Origin: Planctomycetota bacterium
Lineage (GTDB): Bacteria > Planctomycetota > Planctomycetia > Pirellulales > Thermoguttaceae
Direction of reading: 5' to 3'
Length of the DNA stretch: 10,234 bases
Assembly (NCBI GenBank): GCA_021784975.1
Contig: JAJYGU010000112.1
Coordinates: 1-10,234, forward strand
Position numbers and translations under genes: made by a program. The notes beneath the pieces were generated by a model. That model was not told where the DNA came from. It did no database searches and worked only from the letters and a program-made list of their open reading frames with translations. Shown piece by piece: positions 6,678 to 10,234 of this stretch. The first letter of the stretch is position 1; every line of letters begins with the position of its first letter.

Positions 6678-8270
6678 ATGCGGCAACGATTAGAGCTCGA
6701 CATTTCGCCGGTGGAGAATGTTCGCCAGACACCAATTCCGCCGATTCGCGACCTCTGGCGGATTGCCTATCGCCATCGCTGGAAGATGGCGCTCGTCTTC
6801 TTGGCGCCGATCGTGGCCGTGGCCGCCGGGATCCTGTTAGTCAAAAAGAACTACCAGTCGGAGAGCATCCTTTTCCTTCGGCTGGGGCGAGAGAATTCCA
6901 CCCTCGATGCTACTGCCACCTTGGGCCAGGGGACCACCATTATCCAGCCCGTGGCTCGCGAGAATGAAATCAACTCGGTAGCGGAGGTCCTGCAGAGTCG
7001 TGGACTACTGGAAAAAGTGGTGGACGCGTTCGGCCCCGCGCCGCTGCTGGGTCCCACTCCGATCGGCGAGGCGGCCGAGTCGGCGCTGCCGATTTGGGCC
7101 GAACAGAGCTTACGGTGGCTCAATTCGCTGAATCCGTTTGCGATCGACGATCGTGAGCGAGCGGTTCAAAAGCTGAGCAGGAAACTGCGGGTGGAAGCCG
7201 TTCCCCATGCCAACGTCGTCGAGTTGACCTACCGCGGTTACACGCCGCAGACCGCTCAGGCGGTGGTTGCCAAGCTGGTGGACCTGTACTTGGACGAGCA
7301 CGTCCGCTTGAATCGCACTCCTCGCAGCCACGAGGTGCTTTCCGAGCAGGCCGGCCGGCTGAACAAGGGGTTGACTGGTCTGGAGGGGCAGTTGCACGAT
7401 CTGATGAACCGCCGGACCTTGGTTTCGACCGACGGGCGGCAGCAAGCCCTGGATGACAACCTGAGCCAATCCGAAGTGGCCTTGCGGGAGACGACCGCCG
7501 CTCTAGCGGCTTCGGAGGCCCAGGTCAAGGGCCTTACCGCCCAACTGGGCTCGCTGCCCGAGTTGGAGGTCACCAGCAATACCACCGGCATCAATGACTA
7601 CGGCACCGATTTGATGCGGAATCAACTCTACACCCTGGTGCTCCGCGAGAAGGAGTTGGCCGCCAAGTACACCGACCAGTACAGCGAACTGCGGGATGTC
7701 CGGGCGCAACTGCGGGCGGCCCGGGAGGCGGTCGCGCGCGAGGAGCGGTCGCATGGCCAGAAGACCACCGGCCCGGGCTACCGCTACGGGCAAATCCAGC
7801 TTGACCTGATGCGGGAAAATGCCCGCTTGGCGTCGCTGCGGTCCAAGTCGGCGGCGCTCAACCGGCAGATCGCCGAAATCCACCGCCAGATGTCGGCCTT
7901 CAACGACGCCAGCTTTCGCATACGGACCTTGCAACGCGAGATCGACTTGAAAGACGACAATTACCGCAAGTACTCGCAGGCCGCCGAGCAGGCACGGCTC
8001 GACGAGACCATGGAACTGCAGCGGATCTCGAACGTCGGGGTGGCTCAGCCGGCGACCCTGGAGCTCGATCCGGTGTTTCCCCGTCCTTGGTTTCTGGCGG
8101 TCGCCGCCCTGGTAGGGCTCTGCGCGGCCGCCGCCTTGGCTTATTACCTGGAGTGGTCCGACCGCACCTTGCTGGCCGCCCAGGACGTGGAGACGCATAC
8201 CGGACTGCCGGTGCTCGGCGCGCTGCCCGTCCTACATGAAAAGACGATGGCTGGCGCCGCCCAACCGTGA
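6678..8270 (+). CDS. Polysaccharide co-polymerase / chain-length determinant (Wzz/GumC family)
   Basis: The 530-residue product is an inner-membrane protein that sets polymer length and links synthesis to export. A short cytoplasmic N-terminus (residues 22-35, including IRDLWRIAYRHRWKM) leads to TM1 at about 36-55. A Wzz-type domain follows (SESILFLRLGREN, 61-73; VAEVLQSRGLLEKVVDAFG, 101-119). Residues about 215-445 are helical and rich in Glu, Leu, Ala and Arg, the long periplasmic coiled coil of GumC-type proteins. The Pro-rich motif ahead of TM2 (AQPATLELDPVFPRP) and TM2 at about 471-490 close it. A short cytoplasmic tail with GLPVLGALP (about 509-517) is the stretch that in fused proteins leads into a BY-kinase domain. 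Here the protein stops there, and the kinase-like part is a separate gene 87 bp downstream. It is the first gene of the rightward block. Family assignment is secure; the polymer made is unknown. Confidence 0.93.
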   Translation: MRQRLELDISPVENVRQTPIPPIRDLWRIAYRHRWKMALVFLAPIVAVAAGILLVKKNYQSESILFLRLGRENSTLDATATLGQGTTIIQPVARENEINSVAEVLQSRGLLEKVVDAFGPAPLLGPTPIGEAAESALPIWAEQSLRWLNSLNPFAIDDRERAVQKLSRKLRVEAVPHANVVELTYRGYTPQTAQAVVAKLVDLYLDEHVRLNRTPRSHEVLSEQAGRLNKGLTGLEGQLHDLMNRRTLVSTDGRQQALDDNLSQSEVALRETTAALAASEAQVKGLTAQLGSLPELEVTSNTTGINDYGTDLMRNQLYTLVLREKELAAKYTDQYSELRDVRAQLRAAREAVAREERSHGQKTTGPGYRYGQIQLDLMRENARLASLRSKSAALNRQIAEIHRQMSAFNDASFRIRTLQREIDLKDDNYRKYSQAAEQARLDETMELQRISNVGVAQPATLELDPVFPRPWFLAVAALVGLCAAAALAYYLEWSDRTLLAAQDVETHTGLPVLGALPVLHEKTMAGAAQP

Positions 8271-8357
8271 TCCCGTTTTTCATGCGGCGGCATGAGAGGC
8301 CGGGTTAGCAAGAGCCGCTGAATGTCGGCAATTAACGACTGACTGCGGGGAAAACCT

Positions 8358-9047
8358 ATGGGAATCCTTGAGATCGGGTCGAACGGATCGCGTCCCAAGA
8401 CGCAGGCGGCGGCCGGGCTGGTGCGTCGGCCCACCGGGGCCGACTACTGCCAGTCGATTTTTGCCCATCTGAACGGCTCAAAGGCGTTGTTGCGGACCCT
8501 CGGCGTCACCAGTTGCCGGGGCCGGGAAGGCGTAAGCTCGGTGGCTTCGGGATTGGCCAATGCCGCCGCGGCCGAGGGCAAGAAAGTGCTGCTGGTGGAT
8601 GCCAACCCGGATCGGGCGGCACTGCACCGCGCCTACCGGTCGAAGGATCGGCCCGGGCTGTGCGATATCCTTGCCGAGCGGGCCAGCTTGCAGGAGGCGA
8701 TTCAGCGGGTGGGCAAGTCGAGCCTGTCGTTGCTGCCCGCCGGTCGGCCGGGACCTCGCTTGCTCTGGCAGGCGGACGAAGCCCTTTGCAGCCGACTACT
8801 CGAGGCGGTCCGCACGGGATTTGATGTTCTGGTGTGGGACCTGCCGCCCGTCAACCGTCCCGCCTTTCCCGGCCACCTGGCAGCTTTGTTGGATGGAGTG
8901 GTCTGGGTGATGACGGCGGGACGCGTCTCAGCCGCGGCAGCGGCGGAAGCCAAACAGCGGATGGAGAGCCTCCATCTGCACTTGTTGGGGATTGTGCTCA
9001 ATCGGGCCTCACGCTGCCGGCCGGCAAACGGCTTTACCAGGCGATGA
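8358..9047 (+). CDS. Degenerate BY-kinase / CpsD-like P-loop protein
   Basis: This 229-residue protein aligns along its length with the cytoplasmic tyrosine autokinases (CpsD/CapB/Wzc C-terminal domain) that partner PCP proteins. Residues 46-68 occupy the Walker A place: VTSCRGREGVSSVASGLA has Val59 where the ATP-binding Lys of GEGKS/T should be. Walker A' is VLLVDANPDRAALH (77-90), with D81 kept but the second Asp changed to N83. Walker B is FDVLVWDLPP (155-164), with D161 kept. The protein has only two tyrosines (Y30, Y93) and none near the C-terminus, so the usual Tyr cluster is absent. Autokinase activity therefore seems unlikely; it may be a structural or allosteric partner of the co-polymerase. 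GEGVS/T-type variants occur, to my recollection, in other EPS loci, so this may be a stable subfamily and not decay. ATG 8358 has only a weak GGGG site upstream. The sugar transferase starts 36 bp after its stop. Confidence 0.85.
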   Translation: MGILEIGSNGSRPKTQAAAGLVRRPTGADYCQSIFAHLNGSKALLRTLGVTSCRGREGVSSVASGLANAAAAEGKKVLLVDANPDRAALHRAYRSKDRPGLCDILAERASLQEAIQRVGKSSLSLLPAGRPGPRLLWQADEALCSRLLEAVRTGFDVLVWDLPPVNRPAFPGHLAALLDGVVWVMTAGRVSAAAAAEAKQRMESLHLHLLGIVLNRASRCRPANGFTRR

Positions 9048-9083
9048 CGAACCATCGGGACCTACGGTCGGGAGGGGTTTGCG

Positions 9084-10160
9084 ATGCACCAAAGCCTGCT
9101 TCAAACCTGGAAAGCGATTTGGCAGAAGCCACCGCGACGATCGCGGCATCCTGGCTTGCGGCGATTGCATTCACCGGCGAGGATTCGCAAGATTCTCCGC
9201 CGCGAACGGATGCGCACCGACCGCAACGGTGACCCGTTTTGCCTGGTCACCTTCCTGGCTCGGGAAGGAGAGAGTGCCAAGGAGACATTCGTCAGCCTGG
9301 TCAAGATCCTCAGGCGGCGGCTGCGATATACGGACGACCTCGGCTGGTTGGACGCCGATCATGTGGCCGCGGTATTGCCGAGTACGCCCCTGTCGGGAGC
9401 GATGAAGGTGGTGGACGATGTCTGCCGGGTGTTTCCCACCGATCGCTGGCCGCCGCTGTGCACCGTCTACTGCTATCCCTCGGATTCGCTGGCGGGGGGC
9501 AGCCCGCTCGTGGAAGACTCGTCGGTGCCCGTTCACGCCATGGAGCCTCTGTTTGCGGAAGGGATTGCCTTCAGCAAACGATGCCTGGACGTGACGGTTT
9601 CGGCGGTGGGGCTGATGCTGCTCATGCCGTTAATGCTGTTGATCGCGGCGGCCATCCGGCTGACTTCCCGCGGTCCGGCCCTGTACTGCCAGCCGCGCAC
9701 CGGCTGGGCCGGACGGACGTTTGTGCTTTTCAAGTTTCGCACCATGGTGGTCGGCGCCGAGCAGCAGAAGGCCCGGCTGAGGGCGTTGAACGAGCTGGAT
9801 GGACCGGCCTTCAAGATCCGCCGCGATCCGCGGGTTACCCTGCTGGGTCGCGTCTTGCGCAAGTTCTGCCTGGATGAATTACCCCAACTGTGGAACGTAC
9901 TGATCGGCGACATGAGTCTCGTCGGTCCGCGTCCGCTGCCGTGCGACGAGAGTGCTCAATGCGCCGGTTGGCAGCGGGGGCGTTTGGATATCACCCCCGG
10001 CTTGACCTGCTTTTGGCAGATCCGCGGCGATCTGGAGACCTCCTTCGCCGATTGGGTGCGCATGGACCTTCGCTATGCCAGGTCGCGGTCCTTGCGGCAC
10101 GATTTTGCGTTGTTGTTGAAGACCATCCCGGTCGTAGTGTTGGGAAAGGGCCGGTACTGA
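9084..10160 (+). CDS. Polyprenyl-phosphate sugar-1-phosphate transferase with a pseudo-GGDEF N-terminal domain
   Basis: This 358-residue enzyme probably starts polysaccharide assembly by transferring a sugar phosphate from a nucleotide sugar to undecaprenyl phosphate at the inner membrane. The C-terminal half (about 163-358) is a complete bacterial sugar transferase domain. It has one membrane helix at about 169-192, FKFRTM (216-221), DPRVTLLGRVLRK (248-260), LDELPQLWNVL (263-273) with the Asp-Glu pair known as catalytic in PglC-type enzymes, GDMSLVGPRP (275-284) and GLTCFWQI (306-313). The multi-spanning N-terminus of WcaJ/WbaP is absent. In its place, residues about 38-117 resemble a GGDEF domain (RERMRTDRNGDPFCLVTF, then DDLGWLDADHVAAVLP) without the active-site residues. 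Residues 1-37 are strongly basic. GGGAGG lies 8 nt before ATG 9084, supporting this start. It is the third gene of the rightward block. The catalytic assignment is firm, the sugar is unknown, and the N-terminal reading is by eye. Confidence 0.92.
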   Translation: MHQSLLQTWKAIWQKPPRRSRHPGLRRLHSPARIRKILRRERMRTDRNGDPFCLVTFLAREGESAKETFVSLVKILRRRLRYTDDLGWLDADHVAAVLPSTPLSGAMKVVDDVCRVFPTDRWPPLCTVYCYPSDSLAGGSPLVEDSSVPVHAMEPLFAEGIAFSKRCLDVTVSAVGLMLLMPLMLLIAAAIRLTSRGPALYCQPRTGWAGRTFVLFKFRTMVVGAEQQKARLRALNELDGPAFKIRRDPRVTLLGRVLRKFCLDELPQLWNVLIGDMSLVGPRPLPCDESAQCAGWQRGRLDITPGLTCFWQIRGDLETSFADWVRMDLRYARSRSLRHDFALLLKTIPVVVLGKGRY

Positions 10161-10234
10161 CCGGATTCTCGCCGCAACGGGCCGGTGGCCAATGCCGGTC
10201 CCGCCGGCCAGGATGCGGTGCGGGCCGACCCATT

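Noticed and set aside
10180..10209. GGCCGG ... CCGGCC inverted repeat after the sugar transferase, considered as a terminator
   Set aside because: The loop is 18 bases and no T-run follows. In GC-rich DNA such a 6-bp pair is expected by chance. An ATG at 10192 open to the edge also lacks support as a gene start.
1..10234. CRISPR arrays, transposases, integrases, tRNA or rRNA genes
   Set aside because: I looked for spaced identical repeats, inverted-repeat-bounded ORFs with transposase motifs, and RNA gene sequences, and saw none.

Overview
The window is a high-GC bacterial segment, densely coding, that looks like one end of an exopolysaccharide (EPS)/capsule export locus. The gene set suggests a planctomycete, probably of the Pirellulales type. 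It pairs an SLBB/PES outer-membrane export protein carrying a long Pro/Ala- and Cys-rich N-terminal extension with a secreted TPR protein, a GumC-like chain-length protein, a Lys-less tyrosine-kinase-like ATPase, a sugar transferase with a pseudo-GGDEF head, and a DUF5107-TPR protein. Intergenic hairpins resembling planctomycete dispersed repeats fit the same guess. The lineage is inferred from recalled family patterns and was not tested.

Layout. Two gene blocks diverge from a 551-bp, AT-richer intergenic region (6127-6677). Leftward (minus strand) run a secreted TPR protein (5116-6126), the outer-membrane polysaccharide export protein (3565-5028), a 1012-residue DUF5107-TPR protein (310-3348), and the first 47 codons of a further secreted protein cut by the window edge (1-141). 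Rightward (plus strand) run a Wzz/GumC-type co-polymerase (6678-8270), a degenerate BY-kinase/CpsD-like ATPase (8358-9047) and a polyprenyl-phosphate glycosylphosphotransferase (9084-10160). The last 74 bases hold no gene I can support.

How they may work together. The sugar transferase would load the first sugar phosphate onto undecaprenyl phosphate at the inner membrane. The GumC-like protein, with its ATPase-like partner, would control chain length and bridge the periplasm. The SLBB/PES protein would form the export conduit, perhaps helped by the TPR protein. The DUF5107 protein may bind or process carbohydrate outside the cytoplasm. No flippase, polymerase or other glycosyltransferase is in the window; these probably lie beyond the right edge.

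Most notable are two regulatory-looking domains that have lost their catalytic signatures. One is the BY-kinase homologue, with Val in place of the Walker A Lys and no Tyr cluster. The other is the head of the sugar transferase, which aligns residue for residue with a GGDEF signature region but reads DADHV where GGDEF should be. No wholly new system is evident, but a phospho-independent, possibly nucleotide-independent variant of EPS control is a reasonable hypothesis.
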